DNA from: RUG13409 sp045546135
GTDB taxonomy: Bacteria > Bacillota > Clostridia > Peptostreptococcales > Anaerovoracaceae
NCBI GenBank assembly: GCA_045546135.1
Contig: JAZQCD010000025.1
Span: 13,542-77,541 of the forward strand
DNA length: 64,000 nt
Direction: 5' to 3'
Part shown: piece after piece, positions 48,808 to 57,800 of the stretch
Position numbering within the stretch: position 1 is the first letter of the stretch
How the letters are laid out: each line of letters starts with the position of its first letter
The notes under the pieces: generated by a model
Told to the model about the DNA's origin: nothing
The model's input: only the letters and a program-made list of their open reading frames with translations
Database searches by the model: none
Made by a program: the position numbers and the translations under genes

Positions 48808-51423
48808 ATGGAACAATACAATGTGACCGGGATGAGCTGCGCTGCGTGCCAGGCAAGGGTAGAAAAGGCTGTATCAAAGGTGCCGGGAGTAGATTCCTGC
48901 GCTGTAAGCCTTCTTACCAATTCAATGGGCGTCGAAGGAAGCGCAAGCCCTAAGGATATAATCAAAGCTGTAGAAGAAGCAGGATATGGAGCATCTTTAA
49001 AAGAATCCGGAAAAGCTTCCAATGAAAAACAGCATTCAGGATATGAAGCAGAGGAAGAAGCTTTAAGAGATCATGAGACTCCTGTTTTAAAAAAGAGGCT
49101 CATTGCATCGGTCGGCTTCCTTCTTCTCCTCATGTACCTTTCCATGGGCCATCATATGTGGGGATGGCCGGTGCCGGCCTTTATGGAAGGAAACCACGTG
49201 GCCATGGGCCTTGCGCAGCTGCTTCTTGCAGTCATAGTCATGGTCATAAACCAAAGGTTCTTTATATCCGGCTTTAAAGCCGTGATTCACGGAGCGCCCA
49301 ACATGGATACTCTTGTTGCCATGGGATCTATGGCTTCCTTTGTATGGAGCACCTACGCTCTCTTTGCTATGACAGGCGCTGTCCAAAGAGGAGATCATGA
49401 GGCTGTCATGACCTACATGAACGAATTCTATTTCGAGTCAGCCGCCATGATAGTTACCCTCATAACCGTGGGCAAGATGCTTGAAGCAAAGTCAAAGGGA
49501 AGGACGACAGATGCTTTAAAGAGCCTTATGAAGCTTGCTCCAAGCACAGCAGTTATTCTAAGAGACGGCGCTGAAGTCACAGTCCCAATAGACGATGTGC
49601 AGTCCGGAGATATATTCGTAGTAAAGCCGGGAGAAAACATCCCTGTAGACGGCGTAGTCACAGAAGGAACATCTGCTGTAAACGAAGCAGCCCTTACAGG
49701 CGAGAGCCTTCCTGTAGATAAGGAAGAAGGATCTACTGTATCGGCAGGTACAGTGAACCAGTCAGGCTTCCTAAAGTGCAGAGCAACTAAGGTAGGAAGA
49801 GATACTACTCTTTCTCAGATCATACAGATGGTCTCAGACGCATCTGCGACCAAGGCCCCTATAGCAAAGATAGCTGACAAGGTCTCAGGTATATTCGTAC
49901 CTGCAGTAATAGGCGTAGCCCTTCTTACGATACTTATCTGGCTCATATTCGGGAAAGAAATAGGCGTAGGAGCAGAAAAACTTGGCTTTGCTCTTGCAAG
50001 AGGCATATCAGTCCTTGTCATCAGCTGCCCATGCGCACTTGGCCTTGCTACTCCTGTAGCCATAATGGTAGGAAGCGGCATGGGAGCAAGATCCGGAATA
50101 CTCTTTAAGACAGCAGTATCTCTCGAAGAGACAGGAAAAGCTCAGGTAGTAGTACTGGACAAGACAGGGACCATCACAGAAGGCCAGCCGAAAGTAACAG
50201 ATATGGCAGCAGCGGACGGAGTATCTGAAGAAGAGCTTCTCTTAAAGGCAGCAGCCCTTGAGAAAAAGAGCGAGCATCCTCTTGCAAAGGCTGTCATGGC
50301 CATGGCAGAGGAAAAGAAGCTGCAGGTCCCGGAGACAAAAGACTTTGCATCCCTTACAGGAAGCGGAGTAAGAGCCTCTCTTGATGGAAAATCGCTCCTT
50401 GGAGGCAGCGCCTCATATATGGATAAGGAAGTTGGCCTTGGAAAAGAGATGCTTGAAAAAGCAGATAGCTTTGCAAAGATGGGAAAGACTCCTCTGGTCT
50501 TTTCCGAAGACGGAAAGCTCCTTGGCATCATAGCAGTAGCAGATACCATCAAGGAAGACAGTACCCAGGCCATCGAAGAACTCCGCGGCATGGGCATTAG
50601 AACTGTCATGCTCACAGGAGACAACGAAAAGACTGCAAAAGAGATAGCAAGGCAGGCAGGAGTCGACGCAGTATGCGCAGGCCTCATGCCAAATGACAAG
50701 GAAGAGATAGTAAGGAAGCTAAAAGAAAACGCCAAGGTCATCATGGTAGGCGACGGCATCAACGATGCTCCTGCCCTTACAAGAGCAGACATAGGCATAG
50801 CCATTGGAGCAGGAACTGATGTTGCAATAGATGCAGCAGATGTAGTCCTCATGAAGAGCCGCCTGTCAGATGTGGCAGCAGCAATTAGGCTTAGCCGCCA
50901 GACTCTAAAGAATATCCACGAGAACCTCTTCTGGGCTTTCTTTTACAACATCATAGGCATACCCCTTGCTGCTGGCATGTGGATACCTATCACCGGATGG
51001 AAGCTGAATCCCATGTTCGGAGCAGCTGCCATGAGCCTTTCAAGCTTTTGCGTAGTGAGCAACGCCCTAAGGCTTAATTTCTTTGATCTTCACTCTGTAA
51101 AAAGAGACAAGAGAGCAAAGAATGAAATAGATACAAACAGACTTAGCGAATATCTCTTTGGAACTGCAGAAGAAAAAGCAGAAGAAGAGAAGGATGAAAA
51201 GGAGACAAATACCATGACAAAGACACTCAAAGTAGAAGGAATGATGTGCGAGCACTGCGAAGCAAGAGTAAAGAAAGCTCTCGAAAAGGTCGAAGGAGTC
51301 ACTGAAGCAGTAGCAAACAAGGATACAAAGACAGCAGTAGTAACTTTGAGCTGCGATGTTCCTTTTGAAACACTCAAGGCTGCAGTTGAAGCCCAGGACT
51401 ACGAGGTATTAGGAGAAGCATAA
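48808..51423 (+). CDS. copA: Copper-exporting P1B-type ATPase CopA with C-terminal CopZ-like domain
   Basis: This 871 aa pump removes Cu(I). An N-terminal metal-binding domain has GMSCAACQARVEKAV. Eight membrane helices follow, with the transport motif SCPCALGLATP. Catalytic motifs are DKTGTITEGQPKVTD (phospho-Asp), SEHPLAKAV (HP motif), and MVGDGINDAPALTRADIGIA. After the last helix a lysine/glutamate-rich linker leads to a second heavy-metal domain (LKVEGMMCEHCEARVKKALE, about 805-871). An AGGAG precedes the ATG at 48808. Confidence 0.96.
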   Translation: MEQYNVTGMSCAACQARVEKAVSKVPGVDSCAVSLLTNSMGVEGSASPKDIIKAVEEAGYGASLKESGKASNEKQHSGYEAEEEALRDHETPVLKKRLIASVGFLLLLMYLSMGHHMWGWPVPAFMEGNHVAMGLAQLLLAVIVMVINQRFFISGFKAVIHGAPNMDTLVAMGSMASFVWSTYALFAMTGAVQRGDHEAVMTYMNEFYFESAAMIVTLITVGKMLEAKSKGRTTDALKSLMKLAPSTAVILRDGAEVTVPIDDVQSGDIFVVKPGENIPVDGVVTEGTSAVNEAALTGESLPVDKEEGSTVSAGTVNQSGFLKCRATKVGRDTTLSQIIQMVSDASATKAPIAKIADKVSGIFVPAVIGVALLTILIWLIFGKEIGVGAEKLGFALARGISVLVISCPCALGLATPVAIMVGSGMGARSGILFKTAVSLEETGKAQVVVLDKTGTITEGQPKVTDMAAADGVSEEELLLKAAALEKKSEHPLAKAVMAMAEEKKLQVPETKDFASLTGSGVRASLDGKSLLGGSASYMDKEVGLGKEMLEKADSFAKMGKTPLVFSEDGKLLGIIAVADTIKEDSTQAIEELRGMGIRTVMLTGDNEKTAKEIARQAGVDAVCAGLMPNDKEEIVRKLKENAKVIMVGDGINDAPALTRADIGIAIGAGTDVAIDAADVVLMKSRLSDVAAAIRLSRQTLKNIHENLFWAFFYNIIGIPLAAGMWIPITGWKLNPMFGAAAMSLSSFCVVSNALRLNFFDLHSVKRDKRAKNEIDTNRLSEYLFGTAEEKAEEEKDEKETNTMTKTLKVEGMMCEHCEARVKKALEKVEGVTEAVANKDTKTAVVTLSCDVPFETLKAAVEAQDYEVLGEA
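51214..51423 (+). CDS. Nested in-frame start for a free CopZ-like copper chaperone
   Basis: An internal ATG at codon 803 of copA is preceded by AAGGAG with 9-nt spacing, an optimal Shine-Dalgarno. Initiation here would give a 69-aa protein MTKTLKVEGMMCEHCEARVK and onward, the size and motif of stand-alone CopZ. The preceding linker is repetitive Lys/Glu. Whether both products are made is inference. Confidence 0.55.
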   Translation: MTKTLKVEGMMCEHCEARVKKALEKVEGVTEAVANKDTKTAVVTLSCDVPFETLKAAVEAQDYEVLGEA

Positions 51424-51448
51424 AAGCATCTAGTATCAAATATCTGAG

Positions 51449-51486
51449 GAAACAGTGCAGGACTTTTGATCTTGCGCTGTTTTTCT
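51449..51486 (+). terminator. copA terminator
   Basis: AACAGTGCAGGAC and CTTGCGCTGTT pair imperfectly around a T-rich loop and are followed by TTTTCTTTTT. Confidence 0.7.
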
Positions 51487-51541
51487 TTTTGCAAAGTGCT
51501 GATATAATGGGCAAAGAAAAAAAGAGCAAAGGAAAATCATA

Positions 51542-52180
51542 ATGAAAAAAGCTGTCATTTTTGATATGGACGGTACCCTTTGGGATACTACGCCCCTCAT
51601 ATATGAAGTATGGAATGCAACACTTCAAAAACACGAGGATACAAAGCATCTTCACCTAAGTCTTGAGGAGATAAGAGGTCTCATGGGAAAGACCATGTAC
51701 GAGATAGGGACTGCCATTTTCCCGGGCTTTACTGTGCAGCGGATGGAAGAGATCTTTACTGAGTGCACGGATGATGAAGACAATGCTCTCGTGCTTAAGG
51801 GTGGAGAACTTTACCCGGGGCTCGAGGATACTCTTAAGACCCTTAAGGAAAAGTATCATCTATATATAGTGAGCAACGGCCAGGAAAAGTATGCTGAGAA
51901 CTTCATAAACTTTTACGGCTTTGAAGATCTCTTTGAAGATGAAGAAACCTTTGGGCGCACCCTCCTGTCAAAGGCTGAGAACATAAAGCTCATGATAAAG
52001 AGAAATAAAGTGGAAGAGGCTGTCTACATAGGAGATACACATCAGGACGAGACCTCTGCAAGGGAAGCGGGAGTTCCTTTTGTCTTTGCGGCTTACGGCT
52101 TTGGAACAGCAGAGTCACCGGACAAGAGCATAAACAGCTTAGTAGAACTTCCAAAAGCTTTGGAAGAGATGGGATTTTAG
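51542..52180 (+). CDS. HAD-family hydrolase (phosphoglycolate phosphatase-like)
   Basis: The protein is 212 aa. HAD motif I is FDMDGTLWDTT (Asp nucleophile, residues 9-11), motif II YIVSNGQ, motif III near KRNKVEEAVYIGD, and motif IV YIGDTHQDETSAREAGVPFV. The cap is helical (subclass I). AAAGGAAAATCATA precedes the ATG, and a TATAAT sits 40 bp upstream. The substrate cannot be told from sequence. Confidence 0.85.
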   Translation: MKKAVIFDMDGTLWDTTPLIYEVWNATLQKHEDTKHLHLSLEEIRGLMGKTMYEIGTAIFPGFTVQRMEEIFTECTDDEDNALVLKGGELYPGLEDTLKTLKEKYHLYIVSNGQEKYAENFINFYGFEDLFEDEETFGRTLLSKAENIKLMIKRNKVEEAVYIGDTHQDETSAREAGVPFVFAAYGFGTAESPDKSINSLVELPKALEEMGF

Positions 52181-52209
52181 GCAGCATTTTCAAAGGGCTG
52201 CCTTTTCTT
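52181..52209 (+). terminator. Terminator after the HAD gene
   Basis: GGCAGC and GCTGCC pair around a 10-12-nt loop and are followed by TTTTCTT. Confidence 0.75.
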
Positions 52210-52236
52210 GTGCTAAAGGGAAAAAACGGATATAAT
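52208..52236 (+). promoter_or_regulatory. Promoter of the L,D-transpeptidase gene
   Basis: TTGTGC (52208-52213) and TATAAT (52231-52236) are 17 bp apart. Confidence 0.65.
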
Positions 52237-52281
52237 AAATGAGCATGGACAGGAAAGATATATCCAAAGGAAATTGAGATT

Positions 52282-53991
52282 ATGGACGAAGAAAGAAAAG
52301 ACAGATATGAAGATACAAGGGAAGCCTTTGATGAGATAGAAGCAAAGATCAAAGCTGCTCAGGAAGGGATCTCGGAAAGTCATTTAGAGTATGATACAGC
52401 CATAGAGGACGATACAAAAGAGTCTTCCAGCGAGGAAGTAATAATAGAATCGCAAATAGACGATGCATTCCAAAAAGCGCAGCAAGAAGAGCCTCTGAAT
52501 GAGCATTTGGTACAGCCTGAAGATCCCATGGCAGATCCGGAAGAACTGCCCAAAGAAACCGGGAAAGGAGCTGCATTAAAGGAAAATAATAAAAAGAAAA
52601 AGCCTACGTGGATCTTTGTGCTTCTTGCACTTCTCCTCATAGGAGGCGCTGCTGCAGGCTGGTATTTCTTAAGTCCTGCTGTCAGATTTACAACATCAGC
52701 TCCCGCTGCCGAAGCAGGAGAAGAGTTCGACCCTCTTTCCATCATAGATAAGGTAAGAGGCGGAAGCGTAAGCGACGTTAAAGTAAGCGGCCCAACAGGA
52801 TCGCTTGAAAAGGGCGAATATACCTATACATATACGTACAAGGGAAAAGATTATCCTGTCACAGTCAGCGTAAAGGATACAAAAGCTCCTGTGCTTAAAA
52901 TAAAAGAAAAGGAAGAGGATCCATCTTCTTCAGAGGAAGCTGCCCCGCTCTTTAATGACAGAGAACTTGTAGACCCTGCTCTCATCGTTGATGTATCAGA
53001 CTACGGCAATGTGACGCTTACCCTTGACGATATGGGCAATGACCTTACAAAGGTTGGTACCTACAATGTCACAGTAAGGGCAGAGGATGAAGACGGAAAT
53101 AAATCGGAGATAACTGCAGAGATAGACATTCACCCATATGATACAGTCGCGCCGGTCATAAGCGGTGCAGGTGACGTATATGTCAAGGTCTGGTCCGGCT
53201 TTGATCCATCAGCCGGAGTCAGCGTGTCCGATGATAAGGACCCAAATCCTGTCCTTACTATAGACAATAACGGTTTTGATACAAGCACAAGTACTGTCGG
53301 GACCTATACAGTTATCTATACAGCTAAGGATGAGTACGGAAACGAATCGAAGATAGAAAGAAAGATCACAGTCTATGAGATCCCTTACTACTATCCAAGC
53401 TCCAACGCATCGGTATACTGGGATTGCTCCGGTGAATGGCAGCCATATCTTGTTGCAGTAAACAGATCCCAAAACTGCCTTACAGTATACGGAAAAGACG
53501 GATACGGAAACTATACAGTGCCGATCATTGCCTTCCCCTGCAGCACTGCAAGAGAAGGATACAATACGCCTATCTCTACCAATGTTCCCGGAGGCAGGTT
53601 CCATTCTGCATGGAGGGCAGATTGGTGCTACATGGTAGACGGCAGCTGGGGCAGGTATGCCATATCGATAGATACGAGTTTAGCGCCGGATCCCTATGAT
53701 CGCTGGGGCATCATGTTCCATTCCGTCTGCTACTACAGCCAGAGCATAAACGACCTTGAATACGACGAGTACAACAAGCTCGGCGGTCCTGCATCCCTCG
53801 GATGCATAAGGCTTTGCGTAGCAAATGAAAAGTGGCTGTACGACAATTGCCCTGAAGGGTTCCCGATAGTTATCTACGATGATTCAACATCACCGGGACC
53901 TTTAGGAAAGCCCGATCCCATCAGGATAGATACAAGCGACGACAGAAGAGGCTGGGATCCCACAGACCCTGATCCAAACAATCCATGGTAA
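52282..53991 (+). CDS. Membrane-anchored L,D-transpeptidase with Ig-like (DUF5011-type) domains
   Basis: The protein is 569 aa. A cytoplasmic acidic N-terminus of about 108 residues precedes one membrane helix (WIFVLLALLLIGGAAAGWYF, about 110-129). Outside lie three Ig-like repeats of the DUF5011 type (for example GTYTVIYTAKDEYGNESKIE). The YkuD catalytic domain (about 385-540) has MFHSVCYY and GGPASLGCIRLCVANEKWLY, with the nucleophilic Cys in SLGCIRL. It crosslinks peptidoglycan 3-3 or anchors proteins. The long charged cytoplasmic tail is unusual and may receive a regulatory signal. Confidence 0.88.
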   Translation: MDEERKDRYEDTREAFDEIEAKIKAAQEGISESHLEYDTAIEDDTKESSSEEVIIESQIDDAFQKAQQEEPLNEHLVQPEDPMADPEELPKETGKGAALKENNKKKKPTWIFVLLALLLIGGAAAGWYFLSPAVRFTTSAPAAEAGEEFDPLSIIDKVRGGSVSDVKVSGPTGSLEKGEYTYTYTYKGKDYPVTVSVKDTKAPVLKIKEKEEDPSSSEEAAPLFNDRELVDPALIVDVSDYGNVTLTLDDMGNDLTKVGTYNVTVRAEDEDGNKSEITAEIDIHPYDTVAPVISGAGDVYVKVWSGFDPSAGVSVSDDKDPNPVLTIDNNGFDTSTSTVGTYTVIYTAKDEYGNESKIERKITVYEIPYYYPSSNASVYWDCSGEWQPYLVAVNRSQNCLTVYGKDGYGNYTVPIIAFPCSTAREGYNTPISTNVPGGRFHSAWRADWCYMVDGSWGRYAISIDTSLAPDPYDRWGIMFHSVCYYSQSINDLEYDEYNKLGGPASLGCIRLCVANEKWLYDNCPEGFPIVIYDDSTSPGPLGKPDPIRIDTSDDRRGWDPTDPDPNNPW

Positions 53992-54023
53992 CTTTGCAGT
54001 TTATATAAAGAGAGGTAAATGAA

Positions 54024-54389
54024 ATGTCAAAAGAATTCGATGCTATCAAAGAATGCGGGATATATTTTCTCGTGACAATCAACGGTGATTATCCGGCAGC
54101 AAGGCCCTTTGGATCCCTTGCAGAGATAGACGGAAACATCTATTTCAATACGACGGATCACAATGAAGTTCATAAGCAGCTTAGAGCAAATCCTCACATC
54201 CAGATCGTAGCAAGGAAAAAAGAAGGTTTCGGCTGGGTCAGGATGACAGGACTTGCAGAGGAATGTACAGATCTTGAGATCAAGAAAAAGATGCTCGAGG
54301 GCAACAGTATGAAGACCAGATTCGAAGAGATGGGCCTTGAGCACTTCCTTGTATTCAAGTTCGCTATAGAGAACGCAGAATACAAATAA
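54024..54389 (+). CDS. Pyridoxamine 5'-phosphate oxidase-like flavoprotein
   Basis: The protein is 121 aa. Split-barrel flavin-binding motifs include YFLVTINGDYPAARPFGSLA, IYFNTTDHNEVHKQLRANPH and GWVRMTGLAEECTDLEIKKK. Such short proteins bind FMN or F420 and reduce small aromatic or nitro compounds; the true substrate is unknown. GAGAGG precedes the ATG. Confidence 0.85.
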   Translation: MSKEFDAIKECGIYFLVTINGDYPAARPFGSLAEIDGNIYFNTTDHNEVHKQLRANPHIQIVARKKEGFGWVRMTGLAEECTDLEIKKKMLEGNSMKTRFEEMGLEHFLVFKFAIENAEYK

Positions 54390-54411
54390 GCAAAAAAGCA
54401 TAGTTTTCAAA

Positions 54412-54448
54412 ACCGTGACGATTTTCGTGACGGTTATTTTATTTTTTA
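54412..54448 (+). terminator. Terminator after the flavoprotein gene
   Basis: ACCGTGACG and CGTGACGGT pair with one mismatch around ATTTT and are followed by TATTTTATTTTTT. Confidence 0.8.
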
Positions 54449-54597
54449 TACATATTTTTTATTAATGTGACACATTTGATGATGTTCTCAAGGTTAAAAT
54501 CATAGCGAAAACAGCGAAAATGGCGGTAGATTCTGCCTCTATTCATTAAATGTATAATTTTATTCTTTACATTAGTATACTCAGAATGTAAAATAAA

Positions 54598-54679
54598 CGC
54601 AGATAACTGCGGAGGAGGGCTAATGAGTGCTCTTGAGTCGGACCATGAAATTTCCGAACACCTCCGTTTTCGCATTTTT
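54598..54679 (+). other. Structured leader candidate upstream of the giant surface protein gene
   Basis: Two mutually exclusive pairings are possible: CGCAG (54598-54602) with CTGCG (54607-54611), or TGCGGAGG (54608-54615) with CCTCCG-TTTT-CGCA (54661-54674). An inner TCGGA/TCCGA stem lies at 54638-54656 and the block ends in TTTTTAT. This has the form of an attenuator or riboswitch, but I recognise no known class. The rest of the 446-bp gap (54390-54835) is AT-rich, with a short hairpin GCCTGCA/TGCAGGC at 54786-54803 just before the ribosome binding site. Confidence 0.4.
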
Positions 54680-54835
54680 ATATAGAAGTGCGACTTATGT
54701 ATATTAAGCAACATATATATATTAATCAACAAACTGTGTAGCAGTTATGCGCTGAAAAAAGTACAATTTTAATTCATCAAAGATTGCCTGCACCTATGCA
54801 GGCGGGGCAAAAAGATAGAGAAAAGGAGTTTAGTT

Positions 54836-57800
54836 ATGAAGATCTCATTAAAGAGAGTACTGGCACTGACGCTGGCCTTCCTCATGATCTTTCAGTCGGG
54901 ACTTGTATCTCCGAAGCTTGTAACAAACATCTTCGCAGAGCAGTCTGTAGTGGAAGAAAATGAGCCACAGACAGCGCCCGAAAAGGGAAATACGGCACCT
55001 GCGCAAAAGTGGGTAGTTTCTTTCCTTGGGAGGTATGGAGATGTCCTAAAGACCATATCAGTAGCTGATGGGACTAGAGCAACAGAGATCCCGCAAGCAC
55101 CCAGCTACGAAGGATATACCTTCGCAGGATGGAAGATCGATTACGGTCCGGGACAGGGATCCTATTTCACGGCAAGTACGGTCATTACCGGAGATATGGA
55201 GGTACAGGCCGTATATGAAAAGATAGTTCCAAGGTACATAGTTTCCTTCCTTGGAAGGTACGGCGATGTACTCAAGACCGAAAGTGTCAAGGAAGGGTCA
55301 CCTATTCCAGTCCTTCCTACGGCTCCAAGCTATGAGGGATACACCTTCAGCAGATGGGTCGTCGATTTCGGACCGGGAAAGGGCGAGACCTTTACCGCCG
55401 AGACACCGGTAACGGGAGACATGGAGCTGATCGCAGTCTATACAAAGATCGAAGCGCCTACCGTATACACGGTAGATTTTGTCGTTGATGGAGAGACTGT
55501 AAAGAGCGAAGAAGTTAAAGCAGGAACTACCCTTGAAGGACTCCTTCCTGCAGATCCTGTAAAGGAAGGCTATACCTTTGACGGTTGGTACGTTGGCGGA
55601 GTCAAAGTATCAGGTTCAACTGCAGTTAACGAAGGAATGACCGTAGAGGCAGTCTTCACAAAGATAGAAGAGCAGCGCGGCGGTGAGATCACTCCTGTAG
55701 ATCCTATCAAACCGGCACCGGCACCTTCAGGTGACGGCAAGAATGCAGAAGGAGACACATGGACAGTCACCTTCACTGACAGCCAGGGGACCCTCAGCAC
55801 GGTAACCGTTGCTGACGGAGGAACAGTCTCCGAACTGCCTGTAGCAAGGGAAGATGCAGACAAGGTATTTGATAAGTGGACATCCGGCGGATCGGAGTTC
55901 ACTACTTCTACTGTTGTAAACTCCGACATGCAGGTCACGGCTACCTACAAGGATGCGTATACAGTCACCTTCAGAACAAGAGATGGTGAAGATGTAGCAA
56001 GCACAAAGAAGGTAGCAGCCGGCACAGCTATCGGAACTATGCCGGAACCTCAGCAAAGAGAAGACTATACAGCCTACTGGGTCACAGCTACATATCACGA
56101 AGCCCAGGACGATGTCCAGGCTTATTGGGAAGAGGGCACAACAGAGATAACTGAGAGCTATATCGTCAATTCCGATATATCCCTCATGCCACATTATACT
56201 GAGATCTCCTATACTATATCTTTCTTCGAAAGTGAAACAGCGACCGAGGCCATAGCCACTAGGACAGTCAAAGCCGACACCAGTTATTGCCTCAACGATA
56301 TACCTCAGGTCCCGCAGAAACTCGGTTTCATAGGCAAGTGGGTATATGACAAAGCAGGCGTAGTCACTGATTTTACAAATAAGAGCGCAGTCTCAGGAGA
56401 TACAAGAGTCTGGGCTAAGTATACACAGAACATATTCACAGTCACATTCCAGTATGAGGATGCAAACGGTAACACCGTCACTCACCAGACAGATTCCTAT
56501 TATGACGGTGACGATCTTGAAATGCCACCGGATCCGGCAGTCGACGGAAAGGAATTCGTTGGCTGGTTTGTTGGTGAAACAGAGTACACAGGCGGAGAAA
56601 ATGTTACCTCTAATATGACGCTTGTCGCTCATTTCATCGATGAGTACAGTGTCAAGTTCATCATCGACTACGGCAATGGAAACGAAGAAATACTTTCCCA
56701 ATACTTCAGGACAGTAGGAGAACCTATAGGCACAATGCCTCAGGATCCTTTCAATGCAGGAAAGATCTTCGTCAAGTGGGTCGTTGAAGGAACAGACACT
56801 GAAGTCACTGCTGACACAGTCGTCACAGAAAACATCAGGGCAATAGCTGTATTCAGAGATATAGACGTATACAACGTAACGGCAGAATACTATTACGAGA
56901 GTAAGACGACATCCGGCAAAGAGGTCGTATTCAATACTGATCTCTTCCAGTTCGAGAGTCATGAGTTCCCGTATACTATAACAGCACCTGCTACAACGAA
57001 GACGATCGAAAGTGAAGTTCCGGGAGCTCCCGAATACTATCCGGAAGTACAGACGATTACTGTGGTTGAAGGTGATTTCGTCAACACACACGAGATAACT
57101 GTAAGGATAAAGTACGTACCATATACGGCAGTATATGATTTCGTATATAGATTAAAGAACCTGACAGGAAACGGATACACAGTTATCGAAAGTGTTAGAA
57201 ATCATGGTATTTTAAACAGCCAGGTAACTCCTACAGTCAAGTCATATGACTATGCAACACTTGAGAGTGCTGAAACTGTTACCATAACAAGTTCCGGACT
57301 TCAGCCGGACGGAGTTACAGTTAATGAAAGCACTGTACAGAAACTGTATGTAGACTACGCACGTAAGAGTTTCCAGATCTCCTATGAGACCAATGGAGGA
57401 AGTTATGTTGCAGGTCAGACCGTTCCTTACGGAACAACAGTACAGCTTCCTGCCGCGAATCCTACTCGCACAGGATACACCTTTGATGGATGGTATTCTG
57501 ATGCTGCACTCACGCAGCGAGTAACTGGTTCGGTGACGGTAAACAACAACACGACACTCTATGCCAAGTGGAATGGACAGAGAGTCAATTACACCATCAT
57601 CTATATGAAAGAGCAGTATGTCAGTGGTCATGGTAATAATATGCAGACGACCTGGGTGTACGAAAACAGTAGAACTGCTCAAGGGACTGTTGGAGATACT
57701 GTATATGCAGCAAATGCTCAGGCCATAGCACTGAATGGTTATGAGAAACTTGCAACGATCAATGGAACGGCAACATCAGGCGGAACTGGCGATGATACAG

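Noticed and set aside
48647..48877. Leftward ORF in the csoR-copA gap
   Set aside because: It reads through the large inverted repeat, with no ribosome binding site and no motif.
54439..54732. 97-codon leftward ORF in the leader of the giant gene
   Set aside because: AT-rich, overlaps a terminator and hairpins, and has no recognisable motif.
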